This document shows, in pieces, positions 53,702-62,154 of a stretch of DNA of 64,000 nucleotides (position 1 is the first letter of the stretch; each line of letters opens with the position of its first letter). Source of the DNA: Flavipsychrobacter sp. (GTDB taxonomy: Bacteria; Bacteroidota; Bacteroidia; Chitinophagales; Chitinophagaceae). The stretch covers positions 620,001-684,000 of the forward strand of contig JAEUVX010000002.1 of the NCBI GenBank assembly GCA_016786615.1. The letters run 5' to 3'. The notes under the pieces are model-generated. The model was not told where the DNA came from. It saw only the letters and a list, made by a program, of their open reading frames with translations, and searched no databases. The position numbers and the translations under genes are program-made.

Positions 53702-53950
53702 CTATGAGTTCACCGTCACCCAGATATTATCGGCATCCTGCTTACGGATGCTCAGGTAGTAGCCCGCTATCTGTATAGCCATAGGGTCGCCCATTGGGGC
53801 TATCATTTCTATCCATACAGGCTCACCGGGTATGCAGCCCATCTCCATCAATGTCAGCTTAAAATCGGTCTGATCGTGCTCTTTTATCACAGCCCTGACA
53901 CCCTTTTGCAATTCCGACAGGCGCATTGTTTTGACTTCTGCTACACTCAT
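53702..53950 (-). CDS. FeoA-like SH3-domain protein
   Basis: 82 aa, one FeoA domain (SH3-like): MRLSELQKGVRAVIKEH, TLMEMGCIPGEPVWIEM (the LxxMG core) and IQIAGYYLSIRKQDADNIWV are typical. FeoA assists the FeoB iron(II) transporter. No feoB is seen, so this is either a remote partner or a stand-alone FeoA-domain protein. Start ATG at 53950, divergent from ybeY with 68 bp between. Confidence 0.8.
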   Translation of the reverse strand: MSVAEVKTMRLSELQKGVRAVIKEHDQTDFKLTLMEMGCIPGEPVWIEMIAPMGDPMAIQIAGYYLSIRKQDADNIWVTVNS

Positions 53951-53996
53951 TGCTACAAAAATACGCCAACATAGCAGCTACACCTAAAAAATATGC

Positions 53997-54004
53997 GACC
54001 TTTG
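53997..54004 (+). promoter_or_regulatory. -7-like element of ybeY
   Basis: GACCTTTG resembles TAnnTTTG with one mismatch (G for T). Predicted transcription start near 54011, leader under 10 nt to the ATG at 54019. Confidence 0.4.
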
Positions 54005-54018
54005 CACAAATTTTAACC

Positions 54019-54450
54019 ATGCCTGCAAGGTTTTACGAACAGGAAGTAAGCTCGAAACTTAAAGACAAGCGCAAACTCAGTGCTTTTCTGGATACATTGG
54101 TACAAAAGCACCGTAAAAAGGTAAAGCATACACAGCTTACCTATATTTTTTGCGATGATGCGTACCTGTTGCAAATTAACCAGCAGTTTCTGAACCACAA
54201 TACATTTACGGATATCATTACTTTCGACCTCAGCGAGACAGAAGATACACTGCAAGGCGAAATATACATCAGCACAGAGCGTGTGGCTGAAAACGCGGCT
54301 AAGTTTGACAAAACCTATATAGACGAGCTGCACCGCGTTATATTCCATGGTGCATTACATCTATGCGGCTTCAAAGACAAAACACCTGCCGACCGGGATG
54401 AAATGCGACGCAAAGAAGACCTAAGCCTGAAACAATACTTTAAAGATTAG
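54019..54450 (+). CDS. ybeY: Endoribonuclease YbeY (16S rRNA maturation)
   Basis: 143 aa from the ATG at 54019. It is a metallo-endoribonuclease in 16S rRNA 3'-end processing and ribosome quality control. FTDIITFDLSETE is the conserved block, and FHGALHLCGFKDKTPAD the metal site: the first two ligands are His in H-x3-H, and the third, His in the usual GYDH, appears replaced by Asp (FKDKT). This variant is one I associate with Bacteroidota. It is 3 bp before the pseudouridine synthase gene. Confidence 0.92.
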   Translation: MPARFYEQEVSSKLKDKRKLSAFLDTLVQKHRKKVKHTQLTYIFCDDAYLLQINQQFLNHNTFTDIITFDLSETEDTLQGEIYISTERVAENAAKFDKTYIDELHRVIFHGALHLCGFKDKTPADRDEMRRKEDLSLKQYFKD

Positions 54451-54453
54451 TAC

Positions 54454-55179
54454 ATGCAGATAGATATTTTATACCAGGATGATGACATGATTGTGGTAAA
54501 CAAGCCCGCAGGTGTACTCGTTATCCCAGATCGCTTTAACAGCGACCTGCCATCATTGAACCGCATGCTCGAAACCAAACTCGGGCAGCAGATATGGGTA
54601 GTGCATCGCCTCGACCGTGATACGAGTGGTGTTATATGCTTTGCGAAAAATGAACAGACACACCGTTATCTCTCCAAGCTGTTTGAAGCACATGAAGTCG
54701 GTAAGTTTTATGCGGGTATTGTTACAGGCAGGGTAATACCTGAAGAAGGCCGTATTGAAGCACCTATTGCCGAACACCCGGGTAAAAAAGGAATGATGGT
54801 GGTAGCCAAGAAGGGCAAAGCATCTGTTACCGATTATAAAGTTGTAGAGCAATGGGGACTGTACTCTCTGATGCAGTTTCAGATACACACCGGCCGCACA
54901 CACCAGATACGTGTGCACATGCAGTCTATTGGCCACCCTATAGCCTGCGATGAAATCTATGGAGATGGCAAACCTTTCCTGCTATCTGCTATAAAAAAGA
55001 AGTATAAACTATCAGAAAAGGAAGAAACAGAACGCCCGTTACTGAACAGGCTGGCACTGCATGCTTACAAGCTGATATTATACAAAGAAGACGGTACTGA
55101 AATAAATGTAGAAGCCCCGATACCAAAAGATATGGCTGCATGTATCAATCAATTAAACAAATGGAGCAAAAGCCGATAA
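54454..55179 (+). CDS. RluD/RluA-family pseudouridine synthase
   Basis: 241 aa. It isomerises uridine in rRNA or tRNA. IDILYQDDDMIVVNKPAGVLV is the family N-terminus and VVHRLDRDTSGVICFAKN holds the catalytic Asp in H-R-L-D-x2-T-S-G. FQIHTGRTHQIRVHMQSIGH is the second conserved block. No S4 domain is present, so the target is probably in the RluA/RluC-like class. It starts 3 bp after ybeY; the specific substrate is unclear. Confidence 0.9.
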   Translation: MQIDILYQDDDMIVVNKPAGVLVIPDRFNSDLPSLNRMLETKLGQQIWVVHRLDRDTSGVICFAKNEQTHRYLSKLFEAHEVGKFYAGIVTGRVIPEEGRIEAPIAEHPGKKGMMVVAKKGKASVTDYKVVEQWGLYSLMQFQIHTGRTHQIRVHMQSIGHPIACDEIYGDGKPFLLSAIKKKYKLSEKEETERPLLNRLALHAYKLILYKEDGTEINVEAPIPKDMAACINQLNKWSKSR

Positions 55180-55184
55180 TCAAT

Positions 55185-55192
55185 TACCTTTG
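55185..55192 (+). promoter_or_regulatory. -7 element of gldC
   Basis: TACCTTTG, perfect TAnnTTTG; about 45 bp upstream of the ATG at 55237. It overlaps the end of the previous gene, so gldC may have its own start besides readthrough. Confidence 0.45.
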
Positions 55193-55236
55193 CAATCCAC
55201 TTTTGAATTACGAATATTTATTTTTGAATTAACAAT

Positions 55237-55584
55237 ATGAAATCTAACATAAACATACAGGTAGAACTGGACGAGGACAAAATGCCGCACACCATTGAAT
55301 GGAATGCACCGGGTGGTGGTGTTGACGATATGCAGGGTGCTAAAGCCATATTACTGGGCCTGTGGGACGGTGAAGAAAAATCTGCACTTCGTATAGATTT
55401 GTGGACTAAGAAAATGATGGTAGATGAAATGAACGATTTTTTCTACCAGACAATATTCGGCATGGCAGATACATATATGCGCGCTACAAAAAATGCAGAA
55501 TTGGCAGCGGAAATCAAAAACTTCGCTAAAGACTTTCTGAAGAAAGCAAGTGACGCATTGGAACAACAGGAAGAAAATAATTAA
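55237..55584 (+). CDS. gldC: Gliding motility protein GldC
   Basis: 115 aa. MKSNINIQVELDEDKMPHTI and EWNAPGGGVDDMQGAKAILL open it, then ALRIDLWTKKMMVDEMNDFF, YQTIFGMADTYMRATKNAEL, all typical of GldC. A small cytoplasmic protein genetically needed for gliding in Flavobacterium; its molecular function is not settled. Here it heads a run gldC - yqeY - cvpA - pabA, with yqeY overlapping nothing but spaced 19 bp. Confidence 0.92.
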   Translation: MKSNINIQVELDEDKMPHTIEWNAPGGGVDDMQGAKAILLGLWDGEEKSALRIDLWTKKMMVDEMNDFFYQTIFGMADTYMRATKNAELAAEIKNFAKDFLKKASDALEQQEENN

Positions 55585-55603
55585 CCATTCAACTTTTATA
55601 GAA

Positions 55604-56056
55604 ATGTCATTAGAGCAAAAAGTAATGGAAGAAATGAAAGGTGCTATGCGCGCGAAAGACGAAGCGGCATTACGCACCCTGCGTGCCATCAAAGCAGCTA
55701 TACTGATTGAAAAAACATCGGGCAGCGGCACTGAGATGACCGAAGCTGATGAAACTAAAATGCTGCAAAAAATGGCAAAACAACGCCGCGATTCGCTGGA
55801 CATTTTCGTGCAGCAAAACCGCGAAGACCTTGCCGCTAAAGAGCGTGAAGAACTGGCTATCATAGAACGTTTTTTGCCTGAGCAAATGGGTGCTGAGGAA
55901 TTGCAGAAAATAATAAAAGAAATCATGACACAGGTTGGCGCTTCTTCTCCCGCAGATATGGGCAAGGTAATGGGTGTAGCCAGCAAACAACTGGCAGGAA
56001 AAGCCGATGGCAAACTGATATCTGAAACAGTAAAACAATTGCTGGCACAAGGGTAG
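55604..56056 (+). CDS. yqeY: GatB/YqeY domain protein
   Basis: 150 aa from the ATG at 55604, where the family start MSLEQKVMEEMKGAMRAKDE begins. LRTLRAIKAAILIEKTSGSG, AIIERFLPEQMGAEEL and SSPADMGKVMGVASKQ are diagnostic. It corresponds to the helical tail of GatB, thought to hold tRNA; stand-alone YqeY proteins have no known activity. Follows gldC by 19 bp and precedes cvpA by 4 bp. Confidence 0.9.
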   Translation: MSLEQKVMEEMKGAMRAKDEAALRTLRAIKAAILIEKTSGSGTEMTEADETKMLQKMAKQRRDSLDIFVQQNREDLAAKEREELAIIERFLPEQMGAEELQKIIKEIMTQVGASSPADMGKVMGVASKQLAGKADGKLISETVKQLLAQG

Positions 56057-56060
56057 TACA

Positions 56061-56606
56061 ATGATACTCGACGTAATTGGTATCATACTGCTCATTATAT
56101 TTTTTGTACGCGGCTACATGAAGGGATTCATCGTAGCCGCGTTCGCCGTTATATCCATAATAGTAGCTATCATTGTTTCTCTCAAGCTTTCTGAAAAGCT
56201 TGCTACGCTGCTGCTGGAAAATAAAATCATCACATCGGGTTGGGCACAACCCATCAGCTACATAGCCATCTTCTTTGGTGTAGTACTACTGATACGCCTG
56301 CTGGCAAAAGCATTGGAAACAACGCTGGACCTTGCCATGATTGGCTGGATAAACAAACTATCGGGCGGATTATTGTATAGTTTTATGATTGCTATGGTAT
56401 GGAGTTCCCTGCTTTGGATTGCAAATAAAATGCAGCTCATCAGTGCTGCTACCATTAGTTCGTCCATCACTTACCCATACTTCATCAAACTCGCACCGTG
56501 GGTGCTGCATCATATAGGTGCATTGATGCCTGTTGCCAAAGATGTTTTCAACGACCTTGAAGTATTTTTCAAAAAAGTAAACGACTATGTGGGTACTGAT
56601 AGATAA
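56061..56606 (+). CDS. cvpA: CvpA family membrane protein
   Basis: 181 aa with four hydrophobic segments (MILDVIGIILLIIFFVRGYM, ISYIAIFFGVVLLIRLLAKA, ...). The family start G-x-x-L-x-x-x-F-F and the loop with KLSEKLATL are typical. CvpA proteins affect envelope integrity and colicin V production or biofilm formation; the activity is unknown. Its end overlaps the pabA start by 20 bp. Confidence 0.8.
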   Translation: MILDVIGIILLIIFFVRGYMKGFIVAAFAVISIIVAIIVSLKLSEKLATLLLENKIITSGWAQPISYIAIFFGVVLLIRLLAKALETTLDLAMIGWINKLSGGLLYSFMIAMVWSSLLWIANKMQLISAATISSSITYPYFIKLAPWVLHHIGALMPVAKDVFNDLEVFFKKVNDYVGTDR

Positions 56607-57153
56607 CTACGATTCGTTTACATACATACTGCACCACTACCTGTTGCAAACAGGCAATGATTGTGTTGTGCATCGCAATGATGAAATAACACTTGAACAA
56701 CTGATTGCACTCAATCCATCGCGCCTAATCATTTCTCCAGGACCTGAAACACCTGTACAGGCGGGCATTACCATGCAGGCAGTTGCACATTTCGCAGATA
56801 AGATTCCTGTATTGGGCGTATGCCTCGGGCATCAGGCATTGGGTATGCACTTTGGTGCGCAACTGGTACACGCCCCTTACCCTATGCATGGCAAAACGAG
56901 CAGTGTCACACATACATCGCACCCGTTGTTCGATGGTATCAGCAATCCCTTTACAGTGATGCGTTACCACTCACTTGCTATCAATCATTTGGATGGTACA
57001 GGCTTGCAAAGCATAGCCATTGCAGACGATGACGGCGCCATCATGGCACTGGCACACGAAACGCTGCCATGCATCGGCATACAGTTTCACCCCGAAAGCA
57101 TTGGCACGCCAGATGGTTTACAAATACTAAAGAATTGGGCTAAGCTGTTTTAG
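56587..57153 (+). CDS. pabA: Aminodeoxychorismate/anthranilate synthase glutamine amidotransferase subunit
   Basis: 188 aa class I GATase. WVLIDNYDSFTYILHHYLLQ starts it, GVCLGHQALG holds the nucleophile Cys79, and the downstream QFHPESIGT the catalytic His and Glu. It releases ammonia from glutamine for aminodeoxychorismate (folate) or anthranilate (tryptophan) synthesis. No partner synthase (pabB/trpE) is nearby, so which pathway is served is open. Its start lies 20 bp inside cvpA and its end overlaps the convergent lycopene cyclase gene by 14 bp. Confidence 0.9.
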   Translation: MWVLIDNYDSFTYILHHYLLQTGNDCVVHRNDEITLEQLIALNPSRLIISPGPETPVQAGITMQAVAHFADKIPVLGVCLGHQALGMHFGAQLVHAPYPMHGKTSSVTHTSHPLFDGISNPFTVMRYHSLAINHLDGTGLQSIAIADDDGAIMALAHETLPCIGIQFHPESIGTPDGLQILKNWAKLF

Positions 57154-57838
57154 CACGCCTGCCACGCATCCACTCCATACCCCACACATTTCCCAGCATC
57201 AGCAACATACCGTAGAAGCAATCTTCGAAAGGAATAGTATATATGCGTATGCCCAGATTTTCAGCATCGTCATACATCACCACAGGTAGTGCTGTCAGGA
57301 AACCATTTACAATAAGAAAAGGTAAAAGACTGATGATATAACAAACCACAAACGCAGCAGCATTGAACGTGGGAAACCTGTTGCGCATAACGTAGAGCAA
57401 TATCATTGCAAAACCGCACAGGCTGAATGCGCTGAATGTATAGGCACGATAACTGTTCATAAACCCTACTGCAAGCACTGCTATGCCCAACCACAGTATC
57501 ACATTCCAACCCCAGTCTTTCTTCTGCCTGAAGGGAAAATAACAAAGCAGACATTCGTAAATGAACACACAACTATATGGCACTACCAGAAAAAATGCCC
57601 ATTCTTCAATCGGCAGCCCTGCCAGCTTTATGCCGGTTATGTAAGTATCATTAAAACTCCAGACTCCCATTGCCGTAAACCACACATCCCATGCAATGAA
57701 CAATGCACCCGTACCCAGCAACCCAACCCACAGGTTTTTCCATTGCTTGTAGAAAGCAACTTTTTTATCGAAGCTCAGCAAGAATGGAAAGAGTACTGTC
57801 AGTACATCTATCAGTAGATAAGTATAATGGGGATTCAT
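57140..57838 (-). CDS. Lycopene cyclase (CrtYcd-type fused domains)
   Basis: 232 aa, six or seven membrane helices. GLPIEEWAFFLVVPY and IPFEDCFYGMLLMLGNVW are the two copies of the P-x-E-[ED] motif that mark the two halves of heterodimeric lycopene cyclases (lycopene-cyclase-domain, TIGR03462) fused in one chain. It would cyclise one or both ends of lycopene to beta rings. Last gene of the birA - TPR - cruF-like - crtZ - cyclase run, spaced 26 bp from crtZ. Confidence 0.82.
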   Translation of the reverse strand: MNPHYTYLLIDVLTVLFPFLLSFDKKVAFYKQWKNLWVGLLGTGALFIAWDVWFTAMGVWSFNDTYITGIKLAGLPIEEWAFFLVVPYSCVFIYECLLCYFPFRQKKDWGWNVILWLGIAVLAVGFMNSYRAYTFSAFSLCGFAMILLYVMRNRFPTFNAAAFVVCYIISLLPFLIVNGFLTALPVVMYDDAENLGIRIYTIPFEDCFYGMLLMLGNVWGMEWMRGRRAKTA

Positions 57839-57864
57839 TGGCTAAGTGTGGGTATAAATATACA

Positions 57865-58380
57865 CTATGCCGCCGTATGTAATTGCTTGGGCGTTACTTG
57901 TTGTTGTTCTGTTTGGCGCGCTTCATCATGTTTCACCTTGTCCCAGTAGCGGATAGGCACTATCAACAGCCCGAAAGACTCACCACCTTGTTTTTCGCGG
58001 TGCTTATGATGCATCTTATGCGCCCAGCGCATCACTTTTATGTAGCGATTGTTGCTTTTCGCAAACCATTTAAAGCGTTGGTGAATAATGACATCGTGCA
58101 CCAGAAAATAGCACCAGCCATAGATGAAGATACCCACTCCTATAGCTGCCAGCCAATACATCTGATCCATCAGGCCATACATAATGCTCAGCCAGCTTGG
58201 TATCGCGAATATCAAAAAGAAAGCATCGTTTTTCTGAAATGGGTGATAGCCCCCGTCGTGGTGGTCTTCGTGCAGAAACCACAGAAACCCATGCATCACG
58301 TACTTATGGGCAAACCAAGCTACAAACTCCATTAAGAGGAATGCAGCGGCTACTATCAGTATATAAACTACCCAATTCAT
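57865..58380 (-). CDS. crtZ: Beta-carotene hydroxylase (CrtZ)
   Basis: 171 aa from the ATG at 58380. Three-helix membrane protein of the fatty-acid-hydroxylase type with the His clusters WFAHKYVMH, HEDHH, VHDVIIHQRF and AHKMHHKH, which bind the two irons. It adds 3-hydroxyl groups to beta rings. The stop of the previous gene overlaps its start as ATGA, so translation is coupled to the cruF-like gene. The C-terminus is Gln-rich and variable. Confidence 0.9.
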   Translation of the reverse strand: MNWVVYILIVAAAFLLMEFVAWFAHKYVMHGFLWFLHEDHHDGGYHPFQKNDAFFLIFAIPSWLSIMYGLMDQMYWLAAIGVGIFIYGWCYFLVHDVIIHQRFKWFAKSNNRYIKVMRWAHKMHHKHREKQGGESFGLLIVPIRYWDKVKHDEARQTEQQQVTPKQLHTAA

Positions 58381-59006
58381 AACACTATTCTCAGCAGGAT
58401 GAAGAATACTAACTGTATTAAAAACAACCACAGGCTGAAATTGTTCGCAGTAATCTTCATTTTATTTGCCAGCAGGGCTATCCGCAGGCTTATCAGAAAC
58501 CAACACAGGTAATTATACAAAGGTATCACACCGCCCTGCCATTGCCAATAACCCAGCTTTATGGCTACGGGCTCCATCACCCAGTCGTATGCAGTAGCTA
58601 CTGCCGCAGCTATCAGACTCTGTTGCAGTGGTTTATCGCTGATTTTTGATGCTACTGCTATAGCACCTATCAATACCACTACCCAGTTCATGCCTATCAG
58701 CAATGGCACACCCGATAGCTTAGGCCCCAATACCATACCATAGCTATAGTGCCCGAATACCAAACCGGTGTGCACACCAGCCGCCTCTGCTACAAAACCT
58801 ATCAGGTAGGCAATGACTGCCCACTTGGCAAATTGCTTTATTTCATTGCTGTAAGATGCTAGTAGCAGGCCTGCCATCAGCAATAAGTGAAAAGGAGTAG
58901 CACTGCTTATGAGCTCATTGTGTAGTATACCAATGCCTGTAAAACCAATAATGTGGAATAGTATTGCAGCCGCAATCAGTATCCGTGTTTTTGTAATGCT
59001 GTTCAT
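58377..59006 (-). CDS. Carotenoid biosynthesis protein (CruF-like, DUF422)
   Basis: 209 aa with about six membrane helices. ATPFHLLLMAGLLLA, GFVAEAAGVHTGLVFGHYSY and AYDWVMEPVAIKLGYWQW are family blocks (PF04240), with conserved H/E/D residues in the membrane. CruF-type members add water across the 1',2' double bond of the acyclic end of monocyclic carotenoids. Its start shares TGATG with the stop of the TPR gene. Together with crtZ and a cyclase this suggests a monocyclic hydroxylated carotenoid. Confidence 0.8.
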   Translation of the reverse strand: MNSITKTRILIAAAILFHIIGFTGIGILHNELISSATPFHLLLMAGLLLASYSNEIKQFAKWAVIAYLIGFVAEAAGVHTGLVFGHYSYGMVLGPKLSGVPLLIGMNWVVVLIGAIAVASKISDKPLQQSLIAAAVATAYDWVMEPVAIKLGYWQWQGGVIPLYNYLCWFLISLRIALLANKMKITANNFSLWLFLIQLVFFILLRIVL

Positions 59007-60859
59007 CAGTAACTATTACAAAATTTCACCAGTGCTTGTTCAGCTTCTTTATAACCAAGATTGCGTGCTTTGTTCAAATCATGACAAGGCATCTGCCCGG
59101 CCAGTTGTTTTGCCATACCTCGCCAGTACCATGCCTCGCCGTTGTTGGCATTCTTTTCTATCACCAGGCTGAAGTCGTGTATCGCTGCATTATAGTCGTG
59201 CAGGTTAATCTGTGTAACACCTCGCCTGATATAAAACAGCGGATCGCCGTCGCCATATTCTATAGCTTTGTTGTAGCTGGCAATAGCCGTTTCGTAATTA
59301 CCGTTTTGCTCCAGGCAGTTGCCCATTATAAAATGCGCCCTTGCATTCCGCGGTTCTGCAGCCAGTACTTTCTCCACATCCTGCATGGCCTGAAGTGGAT
59401 GCCCTGCCTGTTGGTGCAATAATGCACGAGAGAATAATGCTTTCGGGTATTCTTTAAGTGCTATGCATTTATCAAGTGCCAGTGCAGCTTCCGATAGCTC
59501 TCCTTTGCGCAGGTGCAGCACACCTTTGTTATACCATGCTTTGTAGTTGTTGGCATCCAGTGTCACAGCCTTATCTATATACTCCATAGCAGATATATAA
59601 TCGCCCTCTTTCATATACACACCGCCAAGGCTGCTTTGTGCCACTGCAGAATTTGGGAATGTTTCAGTGATAGCTTGCCAGAATTGTTTTTCAGATTGCC
59701 ATATATCATTTCGCTGATAGGTCATCACAGCAAACACTACAGACAGTACACTAAGCACGATAAGCGGTGTTGTTTCTTTCAGCTTCAACCCCAGCCAGTC
59801 AAATGCATATTGTACAAGCGGTATCCATATACCTATACACGCAAGATACATATACCTATCTGCGCGCAGCACATCACCAAACTGTATAAACTGCAATACC
59901 AGTGCTATGTTTACCGAATAGAAAACAATACCACCACATAATACAAACCATTGTTTTCTGTATGCCTGTACTGCTAACGCAGCAATACCAATTGCCAATA
60001 GTGTATATATCCACTGTATTACTCCAAGTTCAGGATATGGGTAAAGCACCGAGGGTTTTACCGGCACTATTAGCTGAATGATGTATTGCACATAAGCATA
60101 GCCTGCATAGCCAATGGTCTGCAAAAACCCATGTTCAGGATGGTGATTCAGGAACTCTCCTGATGCCTGTGCTTTTATGGCTATTATACCTACTGTTAAT
60201 GCTATCAACAGCAGTGGCAGTTTTTCTACCCATACTTTCTTTTGGTTCAGCGGACGATGCAGCCATATATCTATAGCCAATAGCGACACCGGCAATGCTA
60301 CAGCCGTTGCTTTTGATAGCATTGCTGCCACAGCTGCCAGCACCACCAGCAATAAGGTTGTTTTCTTTTCTTCTCCCAGGTAGCGTGTATATAGCCACAT
60401 AGTCATTATAGAGAAAAAGCCTGAAAGCACATTCTTACGCTCTGCCACCCACGATACGCTCTCTGTTTGTACAGGATGTATGGCAAAAAGCAAAGCAACA
60501 AAAAATGCCACCCATCTATTGCCCTGTATCTTATTTACAAAAGCATACAGCATCAGTGCATTGGCGCTGTGAAGTATAATATTGGTTATGTGGTATTGTG
60601 CCGGGGCTGTATTGCCTATCAGGTAGTCAATGGCATAAGACACCATCGTCAACGGATGATAGTTACCTATATAAAAGGAAGAAAACCACTTGCTGATATT
60701 TGCAAAGCTTTGGATATCAGTATTGTTAGCAACATAATCAGCATCATCCCAACTGATGAAGCCCGCGCCGAAAACATTGATGTATGTAAATATTATAGCT
60801 GCCATCAATATGGCAATCTGTAATACTGTAGTATATTTTTGTTCTTGCTGCGGCTTCAT
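59006..60859 (-). CDS. Membrane glycosyltransferase-like protein with TPRs (TMTC/GT-C-like)
   Basis: 617 aa. The first about 390 residues form ten or more membrane helices, with the loop GNYHPLTMVSYAIDYL and SWVAERKNVLSGFFS, features of the TMTC/PMT-like group of O-glycosyltransferases. The rest is a series of TPR units: GGVYMKEGDYISAMEYIDKA, NYKAWYNKGVLHLRKGELSE, GDPLFYIRRGVTQINLHDYN. It could O-mannosylate exported proteins, by analogy only. It starts 38 bp after birA and precedes the carotenoid genes without a clear gap. Confidence 0.75.
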   Translation of the reverse strand: MKPQQEQKYTTVLQIAILMAAIIFTYINVFGAGFISWDDADYVANNTDIQSFANISKWFSSFYIGNYHPLTMVSYAIDYLIGNTAPAQYHITNIILHSANALMLYAFVNKIQGNRWVAFFVALLFAIHPVQTESVSWVAERKNVLSGFFSIMTMWLYTRYLGEEKKTTLLLVVLAAVAAMLSKATAVALPVSLLAIDIWLHRPLNQKKVWVEKLPLLLIALTVGIIAIKAQASGEFLNHHPEHGFLQTIGYAGYAYVQYIIQLIVPVKPSVLYPYPELGVIQWIYTLLAIGIAALAVQAYRKQWFVLCGGIVFYSVNIALVLQFIQFGDVLRADRYMYLACIGIWIPLVQYAFDWLGLKLKETTPLIVLSVLSVVFAVMTYQRNDIWQSEKQFWQAITETFPNSAVAQSSLGGVYMKEGDYISAMEYIDKAVTLDANNYKAWYNKGVLHLRKGELSEAALALDKCIALKEYPKALFSRALLHQQAGHPLQAMQDVEKVLAAEPRNARAHFIMGNCLEQNGNYETAIASYNKAIEYGDGDPLFYIRRGVTQINLHDYNAAIHDFSLVIEKNANNGEAWYWRGMAKQLAGQMPCHDLNKARNLGYKEAEQALVKFCNSY

Positions 60860-60897
60860 CCGGTTTCTATGTTATAAAACTAATCCTTTTCGGGCTA

Positions 60898-61653
60898 TTA
60901 CCATTGCCAGCTTACACTACCATGTGTATAACGCTGCATACTTCCATCGGTTAACTGTACTACAAGCTGCCCTTCGACATTAACACCATTTATCAAAGCT
61001 TCCCATTCCGTTAGCTCATCACTGAAGCGTTGTAACTGCCCCCTGCGATACAGGTATTGATTGTAATGGCGCATCAGGGTTTCATCATCACCATTATAAA
61101 GATTCTTTAATATATCAGTACGCAAATCGAGTCTAAGCATCCTTATATCAAAAGATTGTCTGTTTTCAAGATACAGAGACGTTGCATAGGGCAACGCCGC
61201 AGGCATGTCTTCCTGTAATACATTGAGCCCCAGGCCTATAATGCTGTAAGCCCATCGGTTTCCACGTATCACGTTTTCTATCAATACCCCACCTGCCTTT
61301 TTGTCATTAACAATAATATCATTGGGCCATTTGATGCGGATATCGCAGTTTTCACATTTTTTTTGCAAAACCTCGGTTATTGCCACCGTTGCAGCTACGT
61401 TAAAGAGGAATTGACGCTCCAAACTGTGTACAGGTTCTACAATTATGCTCATCAGCAGGCTTTGGCCGGCATTGTCTTGCCATGTCCTGCCGCGCTGCCC
61501 CTTGCCTTGTGTTTGCTCCCGTGCGGTGATTGTCAGCCCCGGCTGTGCCGTATCGGCATCTATCAGGCGCATGGCATAGTTATTGGTACTGTCAATAGTA
61601 TCAAGTTCTATAATCGGGGCGTCGGTTATGTTTTGCAATAAGTGGAGTGCCAA
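60898..61653 (-). CDS. birA: Biotin-[acetyl-CoA-carboxylase] ligase (TTG start)
   Basis: 251 aa. GKGQRGRTWQDNAGQSLLMS is the ATP/biotin loop; KWPNDIIVNDKKAGGVLIEN and GLGLNVLQEDMP complete the catalytic core; the C-terminal cap holds the LVVQLTDGSM strand. No N-terminal DNA-binding domain, so it is a plain ligase. No ATG precedes the conserved start, so the TTG at 61653 is used. It has a -7 box TATTTTTG at 61694-61701. It is divergent from rsfS, 61 bp away. Confidence 0.93.
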   Translation of the reverse strand: MALHLLQNITDAPIIELDTIDSTNNYAMRLIDADTAQPGLTITAREQTQGKGQRGRTWQDNAGQSLLMSIIVEPVHSLERQFLFNVAATVAITEVLQKKCENCDIRIKWPNDIIVNDKKAGGVLIENVIRGNRWAYSIIGLGLNVLQEDMPAALPYATSLYLENRQSFDIRMLRLDLRTDILKNLYNGDDETLMRHYNQYLYRRGQLQRFSDELTEWEALINGVNVEGQLVVQLTDGSMQRYTHGSVSWQW

Positions 61654-61693
61654 AAAGATTATTTAATTTTGAATGAATTACGGATATTGCCAA

Positions 61694-61701
61694 CAAAAAT
61701 A
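61694..61701 (-). promoter_or_regulatory. -7 element of birA
   Basis: TATTTTTG on the minus strand; predicted transcription start near 61687, leader about 34 nt. Confidence 0.5.
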
Positions 61702-61714
61702 GACTTTTAGCAAT

Positions 61715-62113
61715 TTGGATAAAATTATAAACGCATTGCAAGGCAGGAAAAAAGCTGCCACGCGCCTCAATAAAAACAGCAAACTTTTTAAAGCTGTCAT
61801 TAAAGCCATACAAGAAAAGAAAGGTGAAAATATCGTTTCGCTCGATTTGAGAAAAATCGACGAAGCGGTTGCAGACTTCTTTATCCTTTGCGAAGCTCAA
61901 TCAAACATACAAATCAACGCTATTGCAGATTCAATTGAAGATATAGTAAGAAAGGAATGTGATGAGCGCCCTTACCACATAGAGAAAAGCGATATGTGGA
62001 CACTCGTGGATTATGTAAACATTGTGGTACACGTCTTTCAGAAAGACTACCGCAAGTTCTACGACCTCGAAGGACTTTGGGCAGATGCAGAACAGCAGGA
62101 ACATAATGACTGA
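61715..62113 (+). CDS. rsfS: Ribosome silencing factor RsfS (TTG start)
   Basis: 132 aa. RsfS binds ribosomal protein L14 and blocks subunit joining when nutrients run low. SLDLRKIDEAVADFFILCEA, SNIQINAIADSIEDIVRKEC and WTLVDYVNIVVHVFQKDYRKFYDLEGLW are family motifs. The start at TTG (61715) is used: an in-frame stop lies at 61700 and no ATG comes before the conserved core. It carries an N-terminal basic extension of about 24 residues. Precedes ftsH by 41 bp. Confidence 0.92.
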   Translation: MDKIINALQGRKKAATRLNKNSKLFKAVIKAIQEKKGENIVSLDLRKIDEAVADFFILCEAQSNIQINAIADSIEDIVRKECDERPYHIEKSDMWTLVDYVNIVVHVFQKDYRKFYDLEGLWADAEQQEHND

Positions 62114-62154
62114 TAATAACGTTTAATAGAAACATTCTAGATTTTTTAAGAACA

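Noticed and set aside
55351-56061. 236-codon minus-strand frame over gldC/yqeY
   Set aside because: Cys/Ser-rich shadow of two well-recognised plus-strand genes.
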